A DNA stretch of 13,160 nucleotides from JACROF01 sp964598995 (GTDB lineage: Bacteria; Patescibacteriota; Microgenomatia; Levybacterales; UBA12049): positions 1 to 13,160 of the forward strand of contig CAZRDR010000008.1 of the NCBI GenBank assembly GCA_964598995.1. Direction: 5' to 3'. Shown one piece after another: positions 1 to 8,175 of the stretch. The notes beneath the pieces are model-generated. The model ran no database searches and was not told the origin of the DNA. It saw nothing but the letters and a program-made list of their open reading frames with translations. Made by a program: the position numbers and the translations under genes. How positions within the stretch are numbered: the stretch's first letter is position 1; every line of letters starts with the position of its first letter.

Positions 1-1
1 T

Positions 2-3000
2 GGTAAGAACTGGAGTCTTCAATTTAAAGAATACCGCATCGGTCAACCAACCAATACTCCTGAGATCGCTCTTTCTAAGGGACTTACTTTTGATTCACCA
101 CTTTACGTTAAAGTAACACTCACCAACCTTCGCAATAACGAAAATCATGATGCAGAGGTTTTCTTAGGCGATATCCCTCAGATGACAGATCGAGGGACTT
201 TTATTGTTAATGGTATCGAGCGCGCTGTCGTAAGTCAGATCGTTCGTTCACCTGGCGTTTTCTTCACTGCAGCACAAGATCCAGCAACTGGTAAAACTAT
301 CTACTCAGCTGAAATTCGTCCAACTCATGGTTCATGGCTTGAGTTCTCAACAACTCGTTATGGCACTATCACGGTTAAGATTGACCGCCGCCGTAAGTTC
401 TTAGCAACTACTTTCCTTCGCGCTAACGGTATTTCTGCTAATGAGACTATTAAAGAAAAGTTCGCTCAGGTAGAAGGAGACAGTGAAGAATCTCTTATCG
501 CAGCAACTCTGCAAAAAGACGAAACAGGTTCAGAGACTGAAGCTATTATTGAGATCTTTAAGAAGATGCATCCTGGCGAGCCTGTTGTCTATGACAAGGT
601 TCGTGAGAACTTCATGAATCTTTTCTTCAACAACAGAAGATATGATCTTGGCGCAGTCGGACGCTACAAGATGAACAAAAAGCTCGCAGAAGTTGAAGGC
701 TTTACTGCTTCGGAAGATCGTGTCTTAACAGTAGATGACATCGTCGCAACCATCAATTACCTGATCATGCTTAATAAAGGACAGGGAATGGTCGATGATA
801 TCGACAGTCTTGCTAATCGCCGTATCCGTTCAGTTGGTGAACTCGTCGCAACGAACGCATTTCGTGTCGGAGTTCTTCGCCTTGAGCGTTCAATCAAAGA
901 GCGTATGTCACTCATGCAGCCTGACATGCCAGTAACCGTTGCTAACCTTATTAACGCTCGTCCTATCATGGCAGCTATTAACGAATTCTTCCGTACTTCA
1001 CAGCTTTCAACAATCCTCGATCAGACCAACCCACTCTCAGAAATTGATAATCTTAACCGCTTAACCGTTATGGGAGCTGGTGGTATCTCTCGTGAGCGTG
1101 CAGCCTTCTCTATCCGTGATATTAACTCATCTCAGTATGGTCGTATCGATCCTATCCGAAGTCCTGAAGGACCTAACATTGGTCTCGTTACATACATGGC
1201 TCTCTACTCACATGTTAATGAGTACGGCTTCCTAGAGGCTCCATATCGCAAACTTGCTAAAGAGACTAAAAATGGCAAGACTGTCGTTAGACTAACTGAC
1301 GAAATCGAGTACATGGATGCAGATGATGAGCGCATTAAGTACATCACTCACGCTTCAGTTGGTATTAATGAAAATGGCGAGATCACTGATGATCGTCTTC
1401 CAGTCCGCTACAAGGGCGAGTTCATCGAAGTTGATAAAGAATTAGTTGAATACATCGACGTCGTCCCACGTCAGGTTGTCGGAACTTCTGCGTCTCTTAT
1501 TCCTTTCGTGGCTAATGACGAGGCTAACCGTGCGCTGATGGGAACTCACATGCAATGTCAGGCAGTTCCACTCGTTAAGCCAGATAGTCCAATCGTTGGA
1601 ACTGGTATGGAAGCTGCTGTCAGTGAAGTCATGAACCGCGTTATCAAGGCTCCTTTTGATGCAAAAGTAACATTCGTTGATGCTTCTAAAGTCAGTATCG
1701 AAGGTAAAAATGGCGAGAAAGCAACGTACGCAATCTCATCATTCATGAGAACTTCACAAGCTACCTCATACACTCAGCGTGCTGCAGTTACTGAAGGTCA
1801 GGAAGTTAAGAAGGGTGACTTACTTATCGATGGACCATCATCCCAAAATGGAGAATTAGCTCTCGGTCAGAACTTACTTATCGCGTACGCATCACTTGAT
1901 GGACTTGGTTACGAGGACGCTATCGTTATTTCAGAGAGACTTGTTAAAGAAGACGTTCTCTCAAGTATCCATATCGAGCGCTACGAAGCAGCTGTCGTTG
2001 AGACTAAGCTTGGCCCTGAAGAAATCACTCCTGATATTCCAAATGTCAGTGAGGAAGAACTAGCACTCTTAGACGCAGAAGGTATCGTCGTTGTCGGATC
2101 TGAAGTCGGACCTGGCGACATCCTCGTTGGTAAGATCGCTCCAAAAGGTGAGACAGAGTTAACAGCTGAAGAGAGACTTCTCCGCGCTATCTTCGGAGAG
2201 CAGGCTCGTGAAGTTCGTGATACATCTCTCAGAATGCCACACGGTGAGCGCGGAACAGTTATCAGTGTTCAGATTCTTGACCGCAAGAAGGGTGATGAGT
2301 TAGAGCCTGGAACACTTCGCAAGATTTTAGTTGAAGTTGCTCAGTTCCGTCACGTAGTTGTCGGAGATAAGCTCGCAGGCCGTCATGGTAACAAAGGTAT
2401 CATCTCACGTATCCTTCCAGCTGCTGACATGCCGCATCTTGAGGATGGAACACCTGTTGATATCATCATCAGTCCGATGTCAATTCTCGCACGTATGAAC
2501 TCGGGTCAGATTTTCGAAGCACATCTTGGTTTTGCAGCTCAGAAGTTAGGGATGAAGGTCGGAGTTCCAGTCTTTGAGAAGATCTCTGAGGATCAGATCG
2601 TCGATCTCTTAAAAGAAGCAGGGCTTCCAGTAAATGGTAAAGTTCAACTCTTCGATGGACGCACAGGTATGCCATATGAGAATCCAGTAGTTGTTGGTAT
2701 CGAGTACGTCATGAAGCTTATCCACATGGTTGAGGATAAGACACATGCACGTTCAACTGGACCATACTCTCTCGTTACCCAGCAGCCTCTCGGAGGAAAA
2801 GCACAAATGGGAGGACAACGTCTTGGAGAGATGGAGGTTTGGGCTCTTGAATCTCATCGTGCACGTCCCATCCTTCAGGAAATGCTAACTATTAAAGCTG
2901 ACGATGTTATCGGCCGTGCGAAAGCTTTTGAGGCTATCGTTAAGGGAACTGATATCCCAACACCTAAAGTTCCAGAGTCATTCAAGGTGCTTATTAAAGA

Positions 3001-3250
3001 ACTTCAGTCACTAGGTCTTAATGTTGTCCCAGTCGGCGCTACCGTGTATAATGAGGTTTCGGAAAACAAAGATGACGTTGTCTCAGAAGACGTCAAACAG
3101 GAAGTCCAGCAACTCCAGGAAGCACTTGAGGCAGAACCAGTTAATGATGCAACTGAAGCACCAGAAGAAGCTGGTATGGATATAGCTGAAGCAGGCCCTG
3201 AGATCGAACCAACAGATGCGATGTTAGCAGAAGGAGCAGAAAATGAATAA
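2..3250 (+). CDS. rpoB: RNA polymerase beta subunit, 5' end outside window
   Basis: Beta subunit of the core RNA polymerase, which forms half of the active-site cleft. The reading frame is open from base 2, where codons read GKNWSLQFKEYRIGQP, aligning near residue 70 of E. coli beta. About 70 residues are therefore missing, and the ATG at 182 is internal. Visible are the protrusion/lobe motif (GSWLEF), the rifampicin region at 992-1072, SPEGPNIGL just after it, the GDKLAGRHGNKG motif with the two catalytic-site lysines (2369-2371 and 2393-2395), and the clamp motif PYSLVTQQPLGGKAQMGGQR with GEMEVWALE near the C-terminus. The 1082 visible residues lack the large E. coli lineage insertions. The last 65 or so residues form an acidic, low-complexity tail that is not part of the conserved fold. 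The rpoC start codon overlaps the stop. Identity is certain; the tail's role is unknown. Confidence 0.98.
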   Translation, partial: GKNWSLQFKEYRIGQPTNTPEIALSKGLTFDSPLYVKVTLTNLRNNENHDAEVFLGDIPQMTDRGTFIVNGIERAVVSQIVRSPGVFFTAAQDPATGKTIYSAEIRPTHGSWLEFSTTRYGTITVKIDRRRKFLATTFLRANGISANETIKEKFAQVEGDSEESLIAATLQKDETGSETEAIIEIFKKMHPGEPVVYDKVRENFMNLFFNNRRYDLGAVGRYKMNKKLAEVEGFTASEDRVLTVDDIVATINYLIMLNKGQGMVDDIDSLANRRIRSVGELVATNAFRVGVLRLERSIKERMSLMQPDMPVTVANLINARPIMAAINEFFRTSQLSTILDQTNPLSEIDNLNRLTVMGAGGISRERAAFSIRDINSSQYGRIDPIRSPEGPNIGLVTYMALYSHVNEYGFLEAPYRKLAKETKNGKTVVRLTDEIEYMDADDERIKYITHASVGINENGEITDDRLPVRYKGEFIEVDKELVEYIDVVPRQVVGTSASLIPFVANDEANRALMGTHMQCQAVPLVKPDSPIVGTGMEAAVSEVMNRVIKAPFDAKVTFVDASKVSIEGKNGEKATYAISSFMRTSQATSYTQRAAVTEGQEVKKGDLLIDGPSSQNGELALGQNLLIAYASLDGLGYEDAIVISERLVKEDVLSSIHIERYEAAVVETKLGPEEITPDIPNVSEEELALLDAEGIVVVGSEVGPGDILVGKIAPKGETELTAEERLLRAIFGEQAREVRDTSLRMPHGERGTVISVQILDRKKGDELEPGTLRKILVEVAQFRHVVVGDKLAGRHGNKGIISRILPAADMPHLEDGTPVDIIISPMSILARMNSGQIFEAHLGFAAQKLGMKVGVPVFEKISEDQIVDLLKEAGLPVNGKVQLFDGRTGMPYENPVVVGIEYVMKLIHMVEDKTHARSTGPYSLVTQQPLGGKAQMGGQRLGEMEVWALESHRARPILQEMLTIKADDVIGRAKAFEAIVKGTDIPTPKVPESFKVLIKELQSLGLNVVPVGATVYNEVSENKDDVVSEDVKQEVQQLQEALEAEPVNDATEAPEEAGMDIAEAGPEIEPTDAMLAEGAENE
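3231..3236 (+). promoter_or_regulatory. Shine-Dalgarno sequence of rpoC
   Basis: AAGGAG lies six bases before the rpoC ATG and inside the rpoB coding sequence. It fixes the rpoC start at 3243 and shows that this organism still uses the anti-SD end of 16S rRNA, in contrast to the leaderless-looking genes elsewhere in the window. Confidence 0.85.
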
Positions 3251-6200
3251 TAACGGTACTAAAAAATTCATGAAGGATTTAACTATTACTGACTTTAAAG
3301 CCTTAAAGTTACTTTTGGCTGATAAAAATGACATTATGCAGTGGTCATATGGCGAGGTTACCAAGCCTGAGACTATTAATTACCGTACCCTGCGCCCAGA
3401 AAAAGATGGTCTTTTTGATGAACGCATCTTTGGTCCTACGAAAGACTGGGAATGTTATTGTGGAAAATACAAGAGAATCCGCTACAAGGGGATAATCTGT
3501 GACAAATGTGGAGTTGAAGTTACCCTATCACGTGTTCGTCGCGAGAGACTTGGTCACATCACCTTAGCATCCCCTGTTTCACACGTATGGTACTTCAAAG
3601 GTGCTTCAAGTGCGATGTCACTTCTTTTGGATATCCCTCAGAAGAACTTAGAGTCAGTTATTTACTATGCTTCATACCTCGTTGTAGGTGTTGATGAACA
3701 GAAGAAAAAAGAAGCTCTTGATGTCCTGATGGAGAATATCGATAAGCGTAAAGCTCTTCTTAAAGATAAGATGCAGGATGAAGAGTCTAAAGTTAAAGAC
3801 GAGAATAAAGACAAGAAAGACGAAACAACAGGCATGAAGCGTGAGCAAAAGCAGCTTATCGCTGAAGAATTAAATCTCGCTAAGCGCCAGAGATTAACTC
3901 GTCTCCATGAGACATTTGAAAATGAATCAAAGAAGATCGATGAAATTGCTGATACTTTAGCTCGTCTTCTTAAGAGTCTCCATGTTGGTAGTGTCCTCTC
4001 AGAGGATGAGTACTACAAACTCATGGAATACGAAATTCCAGTCTTCTACACCATCAAGACAGGTAGTGAGGCTCTTAATGAACTGATCGCATCATTGGAT
4101 CTTTCAGAGCTTATCGCTGATCTTCGAAAAGAAGCAGAGAAGGCTAGTGGTCAGCGCTACCTGAAACTCGTAAAGAGACTTCGCCTCATCGAGAACATGC
4201 GTAAAGCAACTGTCTCACCAGATGCGATGATCTTAACGATCCTTCCAGTTATCCCACCAGATCTTCGCCCTATGGTCCAGCTCGCAGGCGGAAGATTTGC
4301 GACATCAGATCTTAATGACTTATATCGCCGTGTTATTAACCGTAACAATCGTCTGAAGCATCTCATGGCACTCGGTGCACCTGAGATCATCCTTCGTAAC
4401 GAAAAACGCATGCTTCAGGAATCAGTTGATGCTCTTATCGATGCGTCACAGCGAAGTAGTCAGGCCTTAGCATCTCCTCTTCGTTCACTTTCAGACATGC
4501 TCCGTGGTAAGCAGGGACGCTTCCGCCAGAACCTTCTTGGTAAGCGCGTTGACTACTCTGGACGTTCAGTTATCGTCGTCGGACCTGAATTAAAACTTAC
4601 TCAGTGCGGACTTCCTAAAGAAATGGCGCTTGAGATGTTCAAGCCTTTCGTTCTCCGTGAAGTTATCGCAGCTGGACTCGCAACGAACATTAAATCAGCT
4701 AAGAGATACATCGAGAAGAGACCACCAGAGGTATTCGATATCTTAGAGCAAATCACCAAGAATCATCCTGTGTTACTTAACCGTGCTCCTACCCTTCACA
4801 AGTTAGGTATTCAGGCATTCTTCCCTGTACTTATCGAAGGTTCAGCTATTCAGCTTCACCCTTGCGTCTGTGCTGGTTACAACGCTGACTTCGACGGAGA
4901 CCAGATGGCTGTTCATATCCCTCTGTCACAAAAAGCACAGGAAGAAGCTATCGAGCTGATGATGCCAAGTCACAACCTCTTAAAGCCAGCTGATGGATCA
5001 CCTATCACCCTTCCTAACAAAGAAATGGCGCTTGGAATTTACTTCTTAACTTCACTTGATGAGTCTTTGAAGAAGCCAGCTGAAGAGCAAGCATACTTTG
5101 AGAACGAGACAGCTGCGATCATGGCCTATGACCTTGGTAAAGTTAAGCTTAAAGAAGCTATCCAGGTTCGTGTTGGTACTAATGGAGCTCGCCAGACTAT
5201 CGAGACGAGTGTTGGCCGTATCAGATTTAATGAATTACTTCCAGATGTTTTTGAGTACATCAACGAGCCTATCAACGCTGCAGGTATTAAGAAACTTATT
5301 ACTCGTGCGATGAAGCTCGTCTCACCTGAAGAGGTAACCGTTCTTATCGATAGTATTAAGAGTCTTGGCTTCTACGGCGCAACTATCTCAGGTCTGTCAG
5401 TCTCAGTCTTTGACAATATCATGGTCAGTGAAAAAGATAAGATGATCGAAGATGCAGAGAAGAAAGTAGCTGAGATTGATAGTGAATATCAGCGAGGTCT
5501 TATCACACTTGAGGAGAAGAAGAGACTTTCAAACGATGTCTGGCTGAAAGCAACTGATGAAATCGCACGTCTGACCAGGAACAAATTAAAGTCAGACAAT
5601 CCTATCAATATCAGTATTGATTCAGGAGGTTCTCGTGCAGGTGTCGAGCAGTTAAAGCAGCTCTCAGCAATTAGAGGCCTTATCGTCGATCCACTTGGTA
5701 AGATCGTAGAACTTCCAGTTAAGTCTAACTTCCGTGAAGGTCTTTCAATCTTTGAGTACGTTGCTTCAGCTAGAGGTTCACGTAAAGGTCTTACTGACTC
5801 AGCTCTTAAGACAGCTAACGCAGGTTACCTTACTCGCCGTCTCGTTGACGTCTCACATGATGTTATTATCATGCAGGAAGATTGTGGCGCGACTGAGGGA
5901 GTTACGGTTACAACAACTGACCAAGACCGCACAGCAGCATTTGAAGATCGCATCATGGGCCGTATCTTAGCCGCTGACGCTCTGACTAAGAGTCGCAAGA
6001 TCGTTCTCCGCGCTGGTGAGGAATTAAATGAAGAAACCGTTAAGACTCTCGTTGAAAATGAAGTCACCGAAGTTGAGGTTCGTTCACCACTTGCTTGCCG
6101 TTTAGCATACGGAATCTGTCAGAACTGTTATGGTTGGGACTTCTCAACTAAGAAGAAAGTTGCTCTTGGTGTACCTGTCGGCGTCGTAGCTGCTCAGAGT

Positions 6201-7046
6201 ATCGGAGAACCAGGAACTCAGCTGACAATGCGTGTCCGCCACTTCGGAGGAGTTGTTATGTCAGACGTTACGCAGGGTTTACCTCGTGTCGAGGAACTCT
6301 TCGAGATGAGAACTCCAAAGAACCTTTCACCTATCAGTGGTATCTCAGGACGAGTTAAGGTCGAGACAACTGATGAAGGATATCGTGTTCAGATCAGTAA
6401 CACTCACATCAAGCCAGTTGAAGTTCAGGAATACTTCATCCCACTTGCAGCAACACTTGCTGTTGAGACTGGTCAAGATATCAATGCGGGAACTGCATTA
6501 GCTCAAGGTTACCTCGATCCTAAAGAAGTTCTTAAGATCGGCGGTATCACGCAAGCTCAGAGATACTTAACAACTGAGGTTCAGAAAGTATACGAATCAC
6601 AAGGTATCGGTATTAACGACAAGCATTTCGAAGTTATCCTTCGCAAGATGTCTGACAAGATCGTCGTTGAGACTGTCGGTGACACATCACTTATCCCTGG
6701 TGACTTCGTAACTCGTGCTCGCTTTGAAGAAATCAACGCTGAAGTTCTGTCAGAGGGCGGAGTTCCAGCAACTGGACGACAGGTTATCCTTGGTATCACG
6801 AAAGCAGCTCTGTTCTCAGATTCATGGTTATCTGCTGCATCATTCCAAGAGACGACTAAAGTCCTTACCGAGTCAGCACTCGAGGGACGTGAAGATAAGC
6901 TTATCGGTCTGAAAGAAAACGTTATCATTGGTCGCTTGATCCCAGTTGAAGGCAAAGAGCTTAAAGATGCACAAGAAGCAACTCAGGAAGTAACCGAAGC
7001 AGCTGAAGAGACTAACGTCGAACAGACAATCGAAGCTGCTGCCTAA
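3243..7046 (+). CDS. rpoC: RNA polymerase beta' subunit
   Basis: Beta' subunit of RNA polymerase, carrying the catalytic magnesium site. At 1267 residues it is complete and somewhat longer than the B. subtilis protein. The clamp zinc site Zn1 is C71, C73, C86 and C89. The catalytic NADFDGD is at 547-553 (D549, D551, D553). The Zn2 site is C881, C952, C959 and C962. The trigger loop begins GEPGTQLTMRVRHFGG, with M996 and catalytic H1000. Where E. coli has T934 and F935 this protein has V998 and R999. Residues 151-250 hold a lysine/glutamate-rich, probably coiled-coil insertion of about 85 residues that B. subtilis and E. coli lack. The last 35 residues are an acidic tail. The start overlaps the rpoB stop by 8 bp, so translation is probably coupled. 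No U-tract terminator follows before rpsL, so read-through is likely. Confidence 0.98.
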   Translation: MNNNGTKKFMKDLTITDFKALKLLLADKNDIMQWSYGEVTKPETINYRTLRPEKDGLFDERIFGPTKDWECYCGKYKRIRYKGIICDKCGVEVTLSRVRRERLGHITLASPVSHVWYFKGASSAMSLLLDIPQKNLESVIYYASYLVVGVDEQKKKEALDVLMENIDKRKALLKDKMQDEESKVKDENKDKKDETTGMKREQKQLIAEELNLAKRQRLTRLHETFENESKKIDEIADTLARLLKSLHVGSVLSEDEYYKLMEYEIPVFYTIKTGSEALNELIASLDLSELIADLRKEAEKASGQRYLKLVKRLRLIENMRKATVSPDAMILTILPVIPPDLRPMVQLAGGRFATSDLNDLYRRVINRNNRLKHLMALGAPEIILRNEKRMLQESVDALIDASQRSSQALASPLRSLSDMLRGKQGRFRQNLLGKRVDYSGRSVIVVGPELKLTQCGLPKEMALEMFKPFVLREVIAAGLATNIKSAKRYIEKRPPEVFDILEQITKNHPVLLNRAPTLHKLGIQAFFPVLIEGSAIQLHPCVCAGYNADFDGDQMAVHIPLSQKAQEEAIELMMPSHNLLKPADGSPITLPNKEMALGIYFLTSLDESLKKPAEEQAYFENETAAIMAYDLGKVKLKEAIQVRVGTNGARQTIETSVGRIRFNELLPDVFEYINEPINAAGIKKLITRAMKLVSPEEVTVLIDSIKSLGFYGATISGLSVSVFDNIMVSEKDKMIEDAEKKVAEIDSEYQRGLITLEEKKRLSNDVWLKATDEIARLTRNKLKSDNPINISIDSGGSRAGVEQLKQLSAIRGLIVDPLGKIVELPVKSNFREGLSIFEYVASARGSRKGLTDSALKTANAGYLTRRLVDVSHDVIIMQEDCGATEGVTVTTTDQDRTAAFEDRIMGRILAADALTKSRKIVLRAGEELNEETVKTLVENEVTEVEVRSPLACRLAYGICQNCYGWDFSTKKKVALGVPVGVVAAQSIGEPGTQLTMRVRHFGGVVMSDVTQGLPRVEELFEMRTPKNLSPISGISGRVKVETTDEGYRVQISNTHIKPVEVQEYFIPLAATLAVETGQDINAGTALAQGYLDPKEVLKIGGITQAQRYLTTEVQKVYESQGIGINDKHFEVILRKMSDKIVVETVGDTSLIPGDFVTRARFEEINAEVLSEGGVPATGRQVILGITKAALFSDSWLSAASFQETTKVLTESALEGREDKLIGLKENVIIGRLIPVEGKELKDAQEATQEVTEAAEETNVEQTIEAAA

Positions 7047-7087
7047 CACCTAGCCCCTCTTAGTGAAGATATTCCTTAAGTGACGCT

Positions 7088-7116
7088 TTCATTATTGAGG
7101 CTAGATATGCTATAAT
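7088..7116 (+). promoter_or_regulatory. Promoter of rpsL-rpsG with extended -10
   Basis: A perfect extended -10 element, TGCTATAAT, is at 7108-7116. The -35 region (around 7087-7093, TTTCATT) is weak, which the TG extension can compensate. Transcription would start about 7122-7124, leaving only 4-6 nt before the rpsL ATG at 7128, so the mRNA would be nearly leaderless. The intergenic stretch 7047-7127 also holds separated arms CTAGCC (7050-7055) and GGCTAG (7099-7104), whose meaning is unclear. Confidence 0.65.
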
Positions 7117-7127
7117 TGGATACAATT

Positions 7128-7544
7128 ATGCCAACACTATCACAGTTAACCAAACAAGGCCGTACAAAAAAGATTAAGAAGGTTAAAGCAACCGGTCTTC
7201 GTCGTTTTTTCAATGCTAAAGATCGTGAATATAAGGAATTAGATTCCCCACAAAAACGTGGTGTAGTTACACTCGTTAAGACCATGACTCCTAAAAAGCC
7301 TAACTCAGCGCTTCGTAAAGTTGCTCGTGTTAAGCTCTCAAATAAAGTCGAAGTTACAGCCTACATCCAGGGCGTTGGTCATTCACTCTCAGAGCACGGT
7401 ATCGTCCTCGTTCGTGGTGGCCGTGTTAAAGACCTTCCAGGCGTTAAATATCACATCGTTCGTGGTAAATTTGACTTACAAGGTGTTGAAGGACGCAAGA
7501 CTTCACGCAGTAAATACGGCGCAAAGATGCCACAAGCTAAATAA
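7128..7544 (+). CDS. rpsL: 30S ribosomal protein S12
   Basis: S12 sits at the decoding centre and the 30S/50S interface. The 138 residues contain TPKKPNSALRK (K56 corresponds to E. coli mature K42, a streptomycin-resistance position), RVKDLPGVKYH (K101, D102) and RSKYGAK near the end. The start at 7128 gives the canonical MPTLSQL opening. The in-frame TTG at 7116 lies on the -10 element and is very unlikely to be used. Compared with E. coli S12 there is an insertion of about 14 residues around positions 24-38 (RRFFNAKDREYKEL), before PQKRG. I recall similar longer S12 proteins from CPR bacteria. The usual GEGHNLQEHS reads GVGHSLSEHG. The next gene, rpsG, starts 5 bases after the stop. No clear Shine-Dalgarno sequence is present, consistent with a near-leaderless mRNA. 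Confidence 0.97.
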   Translation: MPTLSQLTKQGRTKKIKKVKATGLRRFFNAKDREYKELDSPQKRGVVTLVKTMTPKKPNSALRKVARVKLSNKVEVTAYIQGVGHSLSEHGIVLVRGGRVKDLPGVKYHIVRGKFDLQGVEGRKTSRSKYGAKMPQAK

Positions 7545-7549
7545 GACCT

Positions 7550-8023
7550 ATGAGACACGCTAAAATCGTTAAAAGAACAGTTGAGTCAGATAAAATCTAT
7601 AACAATGTTATGGTAACTAAGCTTATTAACCGCATTATGCAGGATGGTAAGAAGACTACCGCTGAGCGTTGTGTTTACGGCGCTTTCGACCAGATCAAGT
7701 CAAAAGAACAGGATCCAATGCAGATTTTTGAGAAAGCTCTTCAAAACGTCGGACCTAAAGTGGAAGTTAAAGCTCGCCGTATCGGAGGCGCTAATTTCCA
7801 GGTTCCAACAGAAGTTCGTCATGATCGCCGTATGGCCTTAGCACTTCGCTGGATGGTCGAGGCAGCTCGCAAGAGATCAAATAAAGAATTCCACACCTTC
7901 GCTGAGAAATTAGCAGCTGAGCTCATGGCTGCAGCTAATAACGAGGGTGAAGCAATTAGAAAGAGAGATGTAACCCTTAAGCAAGCAGAAGCTAACAAAG
8001 CATTTGCAAGTTACCGTTGGTAA
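7550..8023 (+). CDS. rpsG: 30S ribosomal protein S7
   Basis: S7 binds the 3' major domain of 16S rRNA and nucleates assembly of the 30S head near the E site. The 157 residues match the usual family length. Visible family segments are the N-terminal KRTVESDKIYNNVMVTKLIN, IMQDGKKTTAERCVYGAF, ARRIGGANFQVPTEV with the beta-hairpin that contacts mRNA in the exit channel, and LALRWMVEAARKR. The ATG follows the rpsL stop by 5 bases with no strong Shine-Dalgarno sequence, so translational coupling to rpsL is likely. The stop codon forms the left edge of a small hairpin (8021-8036, TAATCC/GGATTA), and the operon ends at the terminator just after it. In many bacteria fusA and tuf follow here; in this window they do not. 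Confidence 0.97.
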   Translation: MRHAKIVKRTVESDKIYNNVMVTKLINRIMQDGKKTTAERCVYGAFDQIKSKEQDPMQIFEKALQNVGPKVEVKARRIGGANFQVPTEVRHDRRMALALRWMVEAARKRSNKEFHTFAEKLAAELMAAANNEGEAIRKRDVTLKQAEANKAFASYRW

Positions 8024-8046
8024 TCCGTTTGGATTATTTGGATATG

Positions 8047-8069
8047 AAGCTCCGCAAGGAGCTTTTTTT
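8047..8069 (+). terminator. Intrinsic terminator after rpsG
   Basis: The 7-bp stem AAGCTCC/GGAGCTT with a GCAA tetraloop is followed directly by a run of T. It closes the rpoB-rpoC-rpsL-rpsG unit and isolates it from the regulator gene downstream. Confidence 0.92.
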
Positions 8070-8082
8070 GTAGTTATTTTAC

Positions 8083-8110
8083 TGTAGACAAAATATAAAA
8101 TTTGTCTACA
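8083..8110. promoter_or_regulatory. 28-bp dyad, possible operator
   Basis: Perfect 10-bp arms TGTAGACAAA and TTTGTCTACA surround an AT-rich 8-bp centre. There is no T-run beyond the right arm, so it is not an obvious terminator. It lies 29 bp upstream of the -35 of the regulator gene, between two transcription units. A symmetric site of this size suits a dimeric helix-turn-helix protein, possibly the adjacent regulator itself. That link is inference. Confidence 0.45.
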
Positions 8111-8139
8111 TATCTCAAAATATAGCCACATTTATGGGG

Positions 8140-8168
8140 TTGACTTCACCCGTCAATAGTGATACCTT
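8140..8168 (+). promoter_or_regulatory. Promoter of the xre-tRNA unit
   Basis: TTGACT (8140-8145, five of six consensus bases) is followed 17 bp later by TACCTT (8163-8168), which has a TGA extension directly in front (8160-8162). The predicted start of transcription, about 8175, falls on the ATGATG pair at 8173-8178, so the mRNA would be leaderless. The spacing from -10 to the second ATG matches that at lepA. The -10 itself is weak (three of six). Confidence 0.5.
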
Positions 8169-8175
8169 ATTAATG

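Noticed and set aside
7050..7104. CTAGCC/GGCTAG arms between rpoC and rpsL as a terminator or leader structure
   Set aside because: The arms are only 6 bp and 43 bases apart with no T-run, so no stable structure is supported.
7116..7127. TTG at 7116 as the rpsL start
   Set aside because: It overlaps the last base of the TATAAT element, and S12 proteins begin at the MPT encoded from 7128.
8134..8175. ATG at 8134 as the regulator start
   Set aside because: There is no Shine-Dalgarno sequence, the XRE domain starts after the ATG pair at 8173-8178, and promoter elements occupy this stretch.
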